From Bacteroidales bacterium (lineage in GTDB: Bacteria > Bacteroidota > Bacteroidia > Bacteroidales > UBA932), in assembly GCA_016293535.1 (NCBI GenBank), contig JAEDEB010000048.1, positions 1 to 17,099 on the forward strand: 17,099 nt of DNA, given 5' to 3'. A model generated the notes under the pieces. That model did no database searches. It was not told where the DNA came from and saw only the letters and a list, made by a program, of their open reading frames with translations. Numbering within the stretch: position 1 is the first letter of the stretch; each line of letters begins with the position of its first letter. Below are positions 7,140 to 16,300 of this stretch, in pieces. Made by a program: the position numbers and the translations under genes.

Positions 7140-10100
7140 TTAGAACGAAACCTCGATACCTCCCACGAATGACTTGGTCATAGGATGGGATGCACCCATG
7201 GAATAACCGAGTGCGCCAAGCTCAGGATCCATCACGTTCTTTACGTTGTGGAAGGTATAAGGATTGAGCGCACTGACATAGACCCTGAGACCCTGCATTC
7301 TGATGGCCTTGAGAGCCTTCTCAGGAAGAGAGTAGGAAAGGGTGATGTCCTTGATTCTGGTGTAGCTGCCATCCTGGATGTTGAAGGTGGAAGCCCTGTA
7401 TGCCATACTTGGACAACCTGCAACAGGCTTAGGGATGACACCAGTATCACCCGGCTGTTTCCAGTAGTTGAGGGCACCGGTAGTGGTGTTGTTGTTCATA
7501 TCTGCACCAAAACCGATGTTCTGGTCAGCAACGAATACCTTGTTTCCGGCAACGAACTCGAAATACGCGGAAAGACTGAGGCCTTTCCAGGAGAGAGTGG
7601 TGTTGAAACCGCCTGTAGCCTTTGCCTCAGGAGAGCCTGCATAGACATAGCGTGCCTTGCTTACATCTGAGGTGAGAGCTCCATTCTCGTCATACCAGAG
7701 AGGATCTCCGGTTGAAGGGTTGACTCCGTAGTAGTCACGTGTGTAGAAGGTATAAAGCCTGCGGCCCTTCGCGATTCTGACAGGAGTGGAGTCATTTGAA
7801 CCGGCACGGCTGTCCGACACTGAGAGGAACTCGGAATCTGCCAGGTCAAGTACGAGTGAGCGGTTCATCGACATATTGAAGCCGACTGACCAATACCAGT
7901 CAGAGTTGCGGATGATGACGCCCTCGATCTGGCCCTCGACACCCTTGTTGCGGATGGCACCGATGTTCATGAAGTTGGAACCGAAACCGGTGGTGTAAGG
8001 AACCCTCTTGGAGAGGAGCATATCGGTGGTCTTCCTGAAGTAGATATCACCGCTCGCGGTGAGCCTGTCATCGAAGAAGGAAAGGTCGAGACCGAGGTCC
8101 CAGGTCTTGTTCTTCTCCCAGGAGAGGTTAGGATTCTCCGGTCTTGCAGGGGCCATACCTGTCGCACCTGCGTAGTTGATAGGAGAATATGTACCGTAAG
8201 CCCTGTAGGCTGCGATGTTGTTGTTACCGTTGACACCGTATGATGCGCGGAGCTTGAGAGCGCTGAGCCAGTGGCGGGTGCTCTTCATGAAATTCTCGTT
8301 CATCACGTTCCAGGAACCGCTGACGGACCAGAATACACCCCACTTGCTCTTTGATCCGAAGAGGGAACTGCCGTCCGCACGGACTGAAGCCTGGACATAA
8401 TAACGGTTGTGGTAGTTGTAGTCAGCCACACCGAAGAAGGAGAGGAGGGTCTCCTCAATGAGATTGAAGTCTACCTGGTCGGTCTCTCCGTTACCGGTGG
8501 TAGGATAAGGGATTGCAGGGTCGACGCCCGGGGAATATGCACCGAGAAGGTCGAACTTGTCCCTCATGGCCTCCTGACCGACGAGAATCCTGAGGGAGTG
8601 GTCGCCGAACTTGTCATCATAGGTGATGGTGTTGGAGGTGGTGAGACGGATGTCCTTGTTGTTGTACTCGAAGTCTGTTGCTGTACCCTTGTGGGTGTAT
8701 TCATGGCGCATCTGCCTTGACTGTACAAAGTCAAACTCGACCTGGTTGTTGGTCTTGAATGTCAACTGCTTGATAGGCTTCCACTCAAGGTACATGCTGC
8801 CCTGGAGACGATATTCCTTGTCGTTGTTGATATCGTATTCAGCGTTCGCCCTCGGGTTGGTCTGGCTGTTTTCGGCGATGTCCATATTGTAGCTTCCGTC
8901 CTCGTTCTTGATAGGAGTCCATGGAAGGATGCCGAACATCGCGTATTGAGGGTTGGAATAATAGAGGTCACCCATCTGTCCGGAATTGGAGTCAGCATAG
9001 CTGAGGTTGATCTTGGTTCCGGTCTTGAGGGTCCTGGTGAGCTTCATGTCCGCATTGATACGCGCAGTGAGCCTGTCGTAATCAACACCGTAGAACACAC
9101 CCTCGTTGCTGTGATATGCCACTGAAGCATAGTAGGATGCCTTGTCAGTTCCGCCAGTGGCGTTGACCTCGTACTCCTGGAGGAAGCCCACGCGGGTGAG
9201 TTCCTTATACCAGTTGGTGGTACCGTTCTCAAGGAGGGTCTGAGGATAATAGTAATCGGAAGTCGGGTCATCCGGGTTATATCCGCCGTTGATGGCAGCT
9301 GTCCTCAGATAGTCGAGAAGCTCAGTTCCGGTGAGAGGGCGGTAGTTGTGGTCGTTGATGAGCTGCTGGGCGCCGAACTTTGCCCTTGCAGTGAACTTTG
9401 CCCTGCCGGCCTTACCGCTCTTTGTGGTGACGAGGATGACTCCGTTGGCAGCGCGTGAACCGTATACGGAAGCCGCAGCCGCATCCTTGAGGACGGTTAT
9501 GGACTCGATGTCATTAGGGTTGAGGAAGGTGGTTGAAGAACCGCCGCCGACTCCGAAACTTGACATCTGCCTGTTGTCCGAGTTCATCACAGGAATACCG
9601 TCGATGACCCAGAGCGGCTCATTGCCCGCATTGATGGAAGAAGTACCGCGGACACGGATGGTGGAGGTGGAACCCGGCTGGCCGGAACCTGAGGTGATGG
9701 ACACGCCGGCCATCTTTCCGGCAAGCATCTTGTCGACTGAGGTTACGGGCACCTGTGCGAGTTCCTCGCTCTTGAAGGTCGATACGGAACCGGTATTTGC
9801 CTCGCGGCTTACGGTACCGTATGCAACAACGATGGCATCCTCGAGGATGTTCTTGTCCTGCTCGAGCTGGATTTTGAGCTCGGAAAGACCGTTGATTGCA
9901 ACTTCAGCAGTGTGATAACCGAGACAGCTTACGACGAGGGAACCTGTAGCAGGAGCTTCTATCGAGAATTCTCCAAGGTCGTTCGTCATAGCGTAGGTGC
10001 TTGTGCCTTTGAGCTGAACAGCAACACTCGGTACGGGCTCGCCCGAACCCGAATCAAGAATGGTACCCGTGACCTTCTGATTCTGGGCAAAGATTGCCGC

Positions 10101-10145
10101 TGTCGCAAGAATCAAGGCAGAAAAAACAGAAATGATTTTTTTCAT
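7140..10145 (-). CDS. SusC/RagA-family TonB-dependent outer-membrane transporter (locus 2)
   Basis: Imports an unknown ligand across the outer membrane using TonB energy. The 1001-aa protein is complete: signal peptide to about residue 20 (IFA before Gln21), carboxypeptidase-regulatory-like Ig domain about 24-95 (VTGTILDSGSGEPVPSVAVQ), TonB-box region DAIVVAYGT at 103-111, and a plug with the standard family motifs IRVRGTSSI (163-171), PLWVIDGIPV (177-186) and DIESITVLKDAAAASVYGSR (212-231). A long beta-barrel follows and ends in an aromatic residue (GGIEVSF), as outer-membrane barrels do. It is first in its operon, 22 bp upstream of the partner SusD. The leader carries a 17-nt motif at 10162-10178 and a promoter candidate at 10248-10279. 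No anti-sigma-interacting N-terminal extension is visible. Confidence 0.97.
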   Translation of the reverse strand: MKKIISVFSALILATAAIFAQNQKVTGTILDSGSGEPVPSVAVQLKGTSTYAMTNDLGEFSIEAPATGSLVVSCLGYHTAEVAINGLSELKIQLEQDKNILEDAIVVAYGTVSREANTGSVSTFKSEELAQVPVTSVDKMLAGKMAGVSITSGSGQPGSTSTIRVRGTSSINAGNEPLWVIDGIPVMNSDNRQMSSFGVGGGSSTTFLNPNDIESITVLKDAAAASVYGSRAANGVILVTTKSGKAGRAKFTARAKFGAQQLINDHNYRPLTGTELLDYLRTAAINGGYNPDDPTSDYYYPQTLLENGTTNWYKELTRVGFLQEYEVNATGGTDKASYYASVAYHSNEGVFYGVDYDRLTARINADMKLTRTLKTGTKINLSYADSNSGQMGDLYYSNPQYAMFGILPWTPIKNEDGSYNMDIAENSQTNPRANAEYDINNDKEYRLQGSMYLEWKPIKQLTFKTNNQVEFDFVQSRQMRHEYTHKGTATDFEYNNKDIRLTTSNTITYDDKFGDHSLRILVGQEAMRDKFDLLGAYSPGVDPAIPYPTTGNGETDQVDFNLIEETLLSFFGVADYNYHNRYYVQASVRADGSSLFGSKSKWGVFWSVSGSWNVMNENFMKSTRHWLSALKLRASYGVNGNNNIAAYRAYGTYSPINYAGATGMAPARPENPNLSWEKNKTWDLGLDLSFFDDRLTASGDIYFRKTTDMLLSKRVPYTTGFGSNFMNIGAIRNKGVEGQIEGVIIRNSDWYWSVGFNMSMNRSLVLDLADSEFLSVSDSRAGSNDSTPVRIAKGRRLYTFYTRDYYGVNPSTGDPLWYDENGALTSDVSKARYVYAGSPEAKATGGFNTTLSWKGLSLSAYFEFVAGNKVFVADQNIGFGADMNNNTTTGALNYWKQPGDTGVIPKPVAGCPSMAYRASTFNIQDGSYTRIKDITLSYSLPEKALKAIRMQGLRVYVSALNPYTFHNVKNVMDPELGALGYSMGASHPMTKSFVGGIEVSF

Positions 10146-10161
10146 AACACTGATTACTTAG

Positions 10162-10178
10162 ACATAAATATTAAACTA
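10162..10178 (-). repeat. 17-nt susC-leader motif, copy 1
   Basis: On the plus strand this reads ACATAAATATTAAACTA. On the minus strand it ends 16 nt before the ATG of the locus-2 susC gene. Near-identical copies lie at 10516-10532 (one mismatch) and 16600-16616 (two mismatches). Position relative to the start codon is almost the same in both susC leaders, which suggests a role in the 5' untranslated region or at the transcription start. Confidence 0.6.
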
Positions 10179-10228
10179 TTTAACATTTCTCCTTTTATAT
10201 ATGTATGCAAGATGCTTGAGGACGCAAC

Positions 10229-10242
10229 TGCATATATATGCA
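10229..10242. promoter_or_regulatory. 14-nt palindrome, candidate operator
   Basis: TGCATATATATGCA is a perfect palindrome lying about where transcription from the proposed promoter (10248-10279) would begin. Half of it is part of a direct repeat: plus-strand 10231-10244 and 10198-10211 agree at 12 of 14 positions and lie 33 bp apart, about three helical turns. This could bind a dimeric regulator. It could also be chance in an AT-rich leader. Confidence 0.35.
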
Positions 10243-10247
10243 AGCGA

Positions 10248-10279
10248 CAAAGTTTGAAAAAAAATCCGGGGTATCCAAA
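10248..10279 (-). promoter_or_regulatory. Candidate Bacteroides-type promoter for the locus-2 susC operon
   Basis: On the minus strand TTTG (10276-10279) is followed after 20 nt by AAACTTTG (10248-10255). The second box differs from the Bacteroides -7 consensus TAnnTTTG only in its first base, and the spacing fits the usual 19-21 nt. The implied leader is about 95 nt. It lies directly downstream of the intrinsic terminator at 10379-10403, which fits a fresh transcription start. Confidence 0.45.
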
Positions 10280-10378
10280 ATTTAATATTTCCACAAATTA
10301 TCCACATTTCAATCACTTAGCGGGATTATGTGATATTTTTACGGATGGTTTGGGAGATTCCACTTATACATTAAAACA

Positions 10379-10403
10379 AAAACGCCGCAAATTGCGACGT
10401 TTT
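10379..10403 (-). terminator. Intrinsic terminator (second of two)
   Basis: On the minus strand a stem of about ten pairs, AAAACGTCGC with GCGGCGTTTT (one T-G wobble), closes a 5-nt loop AATTT and runs into TTTTTGTTTT. The A-tract on the other side means it may act less efficiently on plus-strand transcripts too, although there the wobble becomes a mismatch. It lies about 205 nt beyond the last gene of locus 1, with another hairpin in between. Confidence 0.75.
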
Positions 10404-10515
10404 ATAAGTTAATAAAAATTTTGCAAATAGCATATTTACCTTGCCAACCCTCTGAATTATCGCGGCATTTGGCGATTTTCGAGTTTGGCACGGTATTGGC
10501 ATTTATGCCCGTCGG

Positions 10516-10532
10516 ACATAAATATTGAACTA
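10516..10532 (-). repeat. 17-nt susC-leader motif, copy 2 (orphan)
   Basis: Plus strand ACATAAATATTGAACTA, one mismatch from copy 1. Unlike the other two copies it is not followed by a susC start. It sits between the two terminators of the intergenic region, with an ATG 13 nt downstream (10502) that opens only a 43-codon frame. Confidence 0.6.
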
Positions 10533-10547
10533 TACACAGAAAATACA

Positions 10548-10580
10548 AACCGCCGCCGGTCGTGATGATCTGCGGCGGTT
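10548..10580 (-). terminator. Terminator hairpin of the locus-1 operon
   Basis: A perfect 9-bp inverted repeat, AACCGCCGC (10548-10556) and GCGGCGGTT (10572-10580), flanks a 15-nt loop. It starts 27 nt after the stop of the last locus-1 gene. On the minus strand the stem is followed by TGTATTTTC, a moderate U-tract. Confidence 0.7.
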
Positions 10581-10607
10581 CTTCCTTATCTGCGGTCAAC
10601 GGACATC

Positions 10608-11132
10608 TCAGTCGTCGTTTGCCAGTCCGGTATAACGCCAGCCTGAGAACTTGAGCTTGTCGTAGTCGGCAGGAACTGAGGAGTCATCGGAGAAGACGAC
10701 ATAAAACTCGATATAGTCAGCTTTCGCCCCGCTTGGGGTAACTGCGCCGCCTGGCACGATGCGACCGTCAGTGATGGTCACCTCAAGCTCCTCATAGCCT
10801 TCAACCATGTTCGCAGCTGCTTCGCAGGAGAAACTGAGATCCTTCCTGTTGCAAGGCACCTTTACCTTGAATTCCCAGAAATTGCCAAGGTCATCCACAA
10901 TGAACTCGTCACCCGTATCGGAAGCGGTGTTGTATGTGAGAATCATGAAGCGGCCCATCTCGAATATGTCCTCTGCGAGCGGCTCATCAGGGTCTTCATA
11001 GGCCCCGTCCACCTGTACGTACCACTGTCCCGCCATAGCCTGCGCGTTTGTACCTCCCGGCTGTTCCTTTGCGCAGGAAACCAAGAGAAGAGCACATCCG
11101 GCAATCAGTGTATAAAGTATCTTCTTGCTCAT
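10608..11132 (-). CDS. Putative lipid-binding family lipoprotein (last gene of locus 1)
   Basis: Small lipoprotein of 174 aa with lipobox LVSC (Cys20). The mature sequence matches what I know of the Bacteroidota family annotated as lipid-binding putative hydrolase (Pfam Lipid_bd, PF12888): AGQWYVQVDG near residues 34-43, LTYNTASDTGDEFIVDDLGNFWEFKVKV split over 65-92, VTPSGAKADYIEFYVVFSDD, and a C-terminus of the SGWRYTGLANDD type. The predicted fold is a small beta-barrel. Lipid binding is a family label, not something the sequence proves. It is the fourth gene of the operon, 8 bp after the Ig-like lipoprotein, and a hairpin follows 27 bp later. This family often lies next to SusCD pairs together with the kind of lipoprotein found immediately upstream. 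Confidence 0.85.
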   Translation of the reverse strand: MSKKILYTLIAGCALLLVSCAKEQPGGTNAQAMAGQWYVQVDGAYEDPDEPLAEDIFEMGRFMILTYNTASDTGDEFIVDDLGNFWEFKVKVPCNRKDLSFSCEAAANMVEGYEELEVTITDGRIVPGGAVTPSGAKADYIEFYVVFSDDSSVPADYDKLKFSGWRYTGLANDD

Positions 11133-11140
11133 AGTCAGTC

Positions 11141-11830
11141 TTATTTTTTAAGTATAACTGTAAAGATCATTCCGGCGTATACCGTTTCATAAGAAATAGT
11201 CGTTCCATCGAATGTTCCACTCAGGGAACTGCAGCCGTCACCCCATCCGGGAATATAGGAGCTGACGAGGGAAATCGTTCCGTCGGAGCCAAGATTCACG
11301 AGTCCGGCCATAGCGTAAGACGAACCGTAGCCGCGCCCGTACTCATAATAACCAGCCAGAAGGTCGCTGATGACATACCCCTCCTCCGGGGAGCCGTATA
11401 TGATGACTTCAAAACCGGAATACGGAGACACGCCGGCATCGGTGGTACGCTTTGTACCCTCCTGGACTACAAACACTCCCGTAAATTTATCGGAAGAATC
11501 CATCACATAAACAGTTCTGGAAGCACTTGCCGCAAAGCCATCGACGTTGGTCAGAGAATAACTTATGCTGTACTTGCCCGGTTTGGAAGCATCCACGTTA
11601 CTGATGACCACTACCTTGTCCGAAACATCCTCTCCATCAAGGATGGCGACACAACCGGGATCCACAAAGTCATCTCCCTTCTCAACGAAGAGAACATTGT
11701 CACCGTTCATGGTAAGGGACGGGTATGCCGTAATCCAGGTACGGGACTCCTCCTTTTCGCCGCAGGAAACAAGAGAGAGAACAGCGGCGGCTGAAAGCAA
11801 AATATTGTAAAATGTCTTTTTCATACTCAT
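11141..11830 (-). CDS. Ig-like-domain lipoprotein (DUF5011/DUF5012-type)
   Basis: Predicted surface lipoprotein of 229 aa. The signal ends in lipobox LVSC (Cys23), followed by GEKEES, an acidic stretch typical of a lipoprotein export signal. A second ATG at 11824 (MKKTFYN) could be the start. Residues of about 45-110 fit the bacterial Ig-like DUF5011 pattern: KGDDFVDPGCVAILDGEDVS, then KPGKYSISYSLTNVDG and ASRTVYVM. The C-terminal half (about 115-229) is Gly/Tyr/Ser-rich beta-type sequence (LLAGYYEYGRGYGSSYAMAG) resembling the module usually called DUF5012. It lies 7 bp after the SusD-like gene. Its position equals that of SusE in starch loci, so a ligand-binding or accessory surface role is inferred. 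No enzymatic motif is visible. Confidence 0.85.
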   Translation of the reverse strand: MSMKKTFYNILLSAAAVLSLVSCGEKEESRTWITAYPSLTMNGDNVLFVEKGDDFVDPGCVAILDGEDVSDKVVVISNVDASKPGKYSISYSLTNVDGFAASASRTVYVMDSSDKFTGVFVVQEGTKRTTDAGVSPYSGFEVIIYGSPEEGYVISDLLAGYYEYGRGYGSSYAMAGLVNLGSDGTISLVSSYIPGWGDGCSSLSGTFDGTTISYETVYAGMIFTVILKK

Positions 11831-11837
11831 TCCTTAT

Positions 11838-13352
11838 TTATTTGCCCCAGAATACAGGAGTATCATAACCCGGGAACTCAGGGCAGTTCGGATTGCGGGA
11901 ATCGGAGCTTTCCGCATAAGGGAAACGCTCGAGAAGTTTGCCTGAACCGAGCGAACCGAATACCTGGAACGGAGTATAGAGGTGGCCAGGCTCATAGAGC
12001 GAGAGGTTGGCGGCTCCGCTGCCGGAGTACATGTCGGAACCCTTGACGGTACCGAAGCTCGGATAGTCGAGCCTGCGGATTTCGCAGTATGACTCGAAGG
12101 TATTGACGCCGGAGAGGGCAAGCCACTTCTGAACGCCTATGCACTCGGCATAATTGTCCTTGTCGAAAGGATAACGCGCGAGATACTCATCCGCACCACT
12201 GACACCGGCGGCATCAAAGGATGCACGTATTGCTGCTGCATAGTGGTCGGCGGCATCCGTTGCGGAACCGTAACGGGCATAGTACTCGGACAGGAAGAAC
12301 TCAATCTCAGCAACGGAAATGAAGGAAACCGGCATATCGAAGCTTGCTACCGGACGGCACCAGTATGCTGCAGACTTGTAAGGAGCGTCAGCAGTGGAGA
12401 AGTTGGTTCCAGAGATACCGCCCTTGAATTCGCCTGAGGAATTGGTCTCGAAGAAGGCGGCAAGGCGAGGGTCCGTATAGACTACGGCACCGCTTTCCGC
12501 ATCAACGCGCTGCATGGTACCTACAATGGCTATGTTTGCAATGACATTCTGCTGTGTAGAGCCTCCGAGGGTGGAGAATTCCTCACCATAGAAAGGGCTC
12601 TCCTTTCCGGCGGCCTTTTCCCAGCAGCCGGCAAGCTCGACATCCTCTGCCGGGAAACGGTTCTCGGCAATGAGGGCAGCAAGCTCCGCAGAAACGTCCT
12701 CCACATTGCTCATACGCATAAGAATCCTGAGTTTCAGCGCATTTGCGAACTCTATCCACGGAGTGGCGCCTTCGCCAGGGTAGAGGAAGTTGGTGCATAC
12801 GAAGTCCGCATCGGAAACATCGGCGAGAGCTGCATCGAGTTCTGCAAGTATGCCCTTGTAGATATCCTTGCCTTCATCATACTTTGGAGTCAGAATAGAC
12901 TCATCGAGGGCCTCTGAATAAGGAACCTCACCGAAGCAGTCGACGAGAGTCTGGAAAACGAAGGCCCTGAGGACTGTGGCCGCAAGGAAAGTACCTTTGT
13001 CACCCGACGCCGTAGCCTTCTCCTGAACGGTCTTGAGATTCTTCAGACCCTTCTGATAGAACTGCGAGTAAGTGCCGCTGCACCTGCTGGCAGAAATCGT
13101 GAAGGCAGAATAGTCAAGATAGTTGGACGTTCCGAACTGCTGGGAATAGGTCTGGGAATAGTATCCGCCGACAATTCTGAGATAGTCACCGTAGCTGACT
13201 GCCACAGCCATCTCTGCACCCGGAAATATCATGTCGTTGCTGATTACGTCCGGGTCCGGAAGATTCGGATTGTAGTTGATGTCCAGATCACAGGCAGTGG
13301 TGCCGGCGACAAGGACGGCAACCGCGGATATAATTGAAATGATTCTCTTCAT
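11838..13352 (-). CDS. SusD-like_2-family surface lipoprotein
   Basis: SusD partner of the locus-1 transporter, 504 aa. The lipobox is GTTAC (Cys21), followed by DLDIN. It belongs to the divergent SusD branch (Pfam SusD-like_2, PF12771) rather than the classical RagB branch: CDLDINYNPNLPD at the N-terminus, the FQTLVDCFGEVPYSEALD motif near residue 133, WIEFANALKLRILMRMSNV near 199, FISVAEIEFFLSEYYARYG, and a C-terminus with RFPYAESSDSRNPNCPE and PVFWGK. It should bind ligand at the cell surface and close the barrel of the adjacent SusC, whose stop lies 18 bp upstream. The substrate is unknown. The gene is intact, with conventional ATG and stop. Confidence 0.93.
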   Translation of the reverse strand: MKRIISIISAVAVLVAGTTACDLDINYNPNLPDPDVISNDMIFPGAEMAVAVSYGDYLRIVGGYYSQTYSQQFGTSNYLDYSAFTISASRCSGTYSQFYQKGLKNLKTVQEKATASGDKGTFLAATVLRAFVFQTLVDCFGEVPYSEALDESILTPKYDEGKDIYKGILAELDAALADVSDADFVCTNFLYPGEGATPWIEFANALKLRILMRMSNVEDVSAELAALIAENRFPAEDVELAGCWEKAAGKESPFYGEEFSTLGGSTQQNVIANIAIVGTMQRVDAESGAVVYTDPRLAAFFETNSSGEFKGGISGTNFSTADAPYKSAAYWCRPVASFDMPVSFISVAEIEFFLSEYYARYGSATDAADHYAAAIRASFDAAGVSGADEYLARYPFDKDNYAECIGVQKWLALSGVNTFESYCEIRRLDYPSFGTVKGSDMYSGSGAANLSLYEPGHLYTPFQVFGSLGSGKLLERFPYAESSDSRNPNCPEFPGYDTPVFWGK

Positions 13353-13370
13353 ATTATGTTCTCCTGTGTT

Positions 13371-16300
13371 TTAGAATTTGATGCTGACATTGAAACCGTA
13401 GATACGGCTTGAAGGGTTTGAATACAGCTCACCGAACTGTGACGCAAGGTCTCCGTCGCCTGCGTAAGAGGTGGTCTCAGGATCGATGTAGACGTTGCTC
13501 TTTGCAGTCCAGGTGTATGCGTTGTTGCAGAATACGGAGATGGATGCACCTGAGAAAGATGCCTTCCTGAGCCACTTCTTTGGAAGATCCCAGCTGAGGG
13601 TAACGTTACGGAGCTTTGCGAACGACCTGTCGATGAGGTAGTACTCTCCGCCATATCCGGCACCTGTCGCATCAAAGTAATTCTGATATGAACCATTGGC
13701 CTGGTAAATAGGAACCGTATTCTCGGAATATGTGCCGTCACCGTTGTCTACCACAGAATTCGGGATGATGAACGGACGACGGTCGTTGTAGGTAGTCATT
13801 ATACCGTTACCAGTGAACTGCATGAGGTTCTTCGTACGGGAGAACATATATCCGCCGTAACGGACGTCAAGAGTTGCTGAAAGGGTGACTCCGAAGAAGG
13901 AGAATGCAGTTGAAAGCCCGCCTACCCACTTGTTCTGGAAGTTCTTTCCTGTATCCTGGAGTGTAGGAGAGATTATCGGAAGTCCATCCTCTGCACTTAC
14001 GATGATTTCGCCCTTGTCGGTATACTGAGGAAGATAGGTATAGAACTGTCCGAGCGGCTTGCCCACCTCGGCGTATACGTTTACGGCGTCGTTGCCGGCT
14101 CCGAAGGACTCGATTACGCTCTTTCCGCCCTCAAGTCCGTCAGGAAGCGAGAGTACCTTGTTGTAATTCTTGGAGAAGTTGAAGTCGAGAGTCCACTTGA
14201 AGTTCTTTACCTGTACGGGAACCGTGGTCACGAGGAGTTCGACACCCGTGTTCCTTACGTTACCGAAGTTGGTCACCATGGAGGTGTAACCGGTCGCAGG
14301 ATCGATAGGAAGTGAGAAAATCTGGTCGGAAGTCGTCCTGTTGTAGTATGCAAGGTCGGCACCGAGTCTTCCTCCGAAGAACTGGAGGTTGAGGCCTGCT
14401 TCCAACTCGCTGGTCATCTCAGGCTTGAGGTCTACGGCACCCTTCTGGGCTGACGCGATGAAGGCGTTAGTGCCGTGCATAGGGAAAGCCGCGATCGACG
14501 GATAATAATAGCCGTTTGCATAAGCCTGGGTATAGGTGATGCTGGTCTGGTACACACCGGCGTCGTTACCGGTCATACCGTATGCGAGGCGGACCTTACC
14601 GAATGAGAACACGTCGTTCTCCGGAATCCTGTTGGAGAAAATCCAGCTGAGGGTCGCACCAGGGTAGAAATAGCTGTTGGCCTTTATAGGAAGAGTGGAG
14701 GACCAGTCGTTGCGGGCTGTGATATCGAGGAAGACCTCGTCGTTGTAGCCGAGAGTCACATCCGCAAAGAGTCCTATGAGGCGTCTCTTGAACTGGGATT
14801 CGGAAATGTCGGTCTTCGTGGCGCCGTTGCTCAGATCCCAGAATCCGGTAGGGAAGGTCAGTTCGTCGGTTTCTCCTGACATGCCTGTGGCCGCACGTTC
14901 ATTGATGTTGACACCTACGATTGCGTTGAGGCTGAACTTGTCGTCGAAGAAATTGTTGCTATAGGTGGCAAGGAAATCGTGGTTGAGCTCATAAGACCTC
15001 CTGTACTGGGCGAAAACATAACCGCTCTGGTTCATCGAACTCGGTGCATATCCCTTGTCGTCGGTAATGAGCGCATCGTCAAGCTTGATCTCAGGATAGC
15101 CGATCTTGTTGTCCATGTCGGCATAGTCGAAGCCGAGACGATAGGTCAGGGTGAGACCCTTCACAGGCTTGATGTCAGCCTGAATCTTGCCGTAAACCTG
15201 CTTTGCGTCATTGTGGTTGTAGTTGTTCTCGAGAGCCCAGTACGGGTTGGTGATTCCATACGGAGTCAGATAGGCCTCAGGTGTCGCAAACGGGCTGGAA
15301 AGGTCACGGAGATATCGTATGGAAATGTCACGAGGAAACTCGTATATGCCGTCGATGACGGACGTACCCTGATATGAACCCACAACATCCGACTTGTTGG
15401 TCGCGAAGTTGACAGAGGATGAGAGCTTGAGCCACCTGGCTGCCTCATAGGTACCCCTGTAGGCGATGGTGTTTCGCTTGTAGGTATCGTGCTTGCCCGG
15501 CAGCGCACCGTTATCCCCCGTATAGCTGTAGGAGAGGTAGTAGGTCATCTTGTTGTCAGTGGACGCACCGCTGATGGCCACGTTGTGGTTGTGGGATACT
15601 CCGAGCTCGAAGAATTCTTCCATGTTGTTCTTCGCGTCATAGTAGTGGAGCATCTGCTTATTGTTCCATATAGGACCATAAGGCTGTATCGAGCCGTCGA
15701 GAGCAGGTCCCCAGGAGCCGTTCTCGATATAGGTCTGCCCTCCGTTCCATCCCTGTCCGAATGAGTTCTGGAGAATCGGGAACATACACATCTGACGGAG
15801 CTGGAGACCACCGCTGTACTCAATTGTGAAGTCCCTGTCGAGACCTTTCTTTCCGGAACGGGTGGTTATGACCACAACTCCATTGGCTGCGCGGGAACCG
15901 TAGAGTGCGGTTGCGGCTGCGCCCTTGAGTATAGTCATGCTTTCGATATCGTCAGCTGCTATGTTTGAGATACCTGCGACTGCGGTACTCTTGCTCTGGC
16001 CGGTGACATTGGTCGTCTGGAGAGGAACTCCGTCAACTACGTAAAGAGGCTGGTTGGAGCCCGTAATGGAACTGAAGCCTCGGATGACGATGTCGCTGGC
16101 AGCTCCCGGATCGGATGAGGTCGCCGAAACCTGGACACCTGCAACCTTTCCGGAAATGGCGTTGGCCACGTTTGAGGAACGGGCTGCCACGAGTTCATCA
16201 TTCTTCACTGTCGTGGCTGAATAACCGAGGGTCTTCTCAGAACGGGAAATACCCATTGCCGTAACCACAGCCTCGTCCAGTGCCATAAGGTCATCCTGAA

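Larger units (their letters stand above)
10146..10607. other. Intergenic region between the two uptake loci
   Basis: This 462-bp region has no convincing gene. In transcription order it holds a terminator hairpin (10548-10580), a 17-nt motif also found in both susC leaders (10516-10532), a stretch with small inverted repeats and three GCCAAW elements on the minus strand (about 10440-10510), a second intrinsic terminator (10379-10403), a promoter candidate (10248-10279), a 14-nt palindrome (10229-10242) and the susC leader. A 43-codon minus-strand frame (10371-10502) exists but runs through the second terminator and is probably not a gene. Confidence 0.7.

Noticed and set aside
9346..9915. Plus-strand open frame of 189 codons
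   Set aside because: It is antisense to the highly conserved plug domain of the locus-2 SusC.
9912..10412. Plus-strand open frame of 166 codons across the susC start and intergenic region
   Set aside because: It crosses the susC signal sequence, the leader and a terminator on the opposite strand. The sequence is low-complexity and basic, without a recognisable domain.
10371..10502. Minus-strand 43-codon frame with an ATG downstream of the 17-nt motif
   Set aside because: Its last codons are the intrinsic terminator stem and U-tract. It was kept only as part of the intergenic finding, not as a gene.
10402..10599. Minus-strand 65-codon frame beginning at a TTG
   Set aside because: It is read through the 9-bp terminator stem at 10548-10580 and starts within the end region of the locus-1 operon. 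This fits non-coding DNA better.
10146..10607. Invertible (phase-variable) promoter, as known in Bacteroides
   Set aside because: I looked for matching inverted repeats flanking a promoter and for a site-specific recombinase gene and found neither. The 17-nt motif copies are direct, not inverted, repeats.
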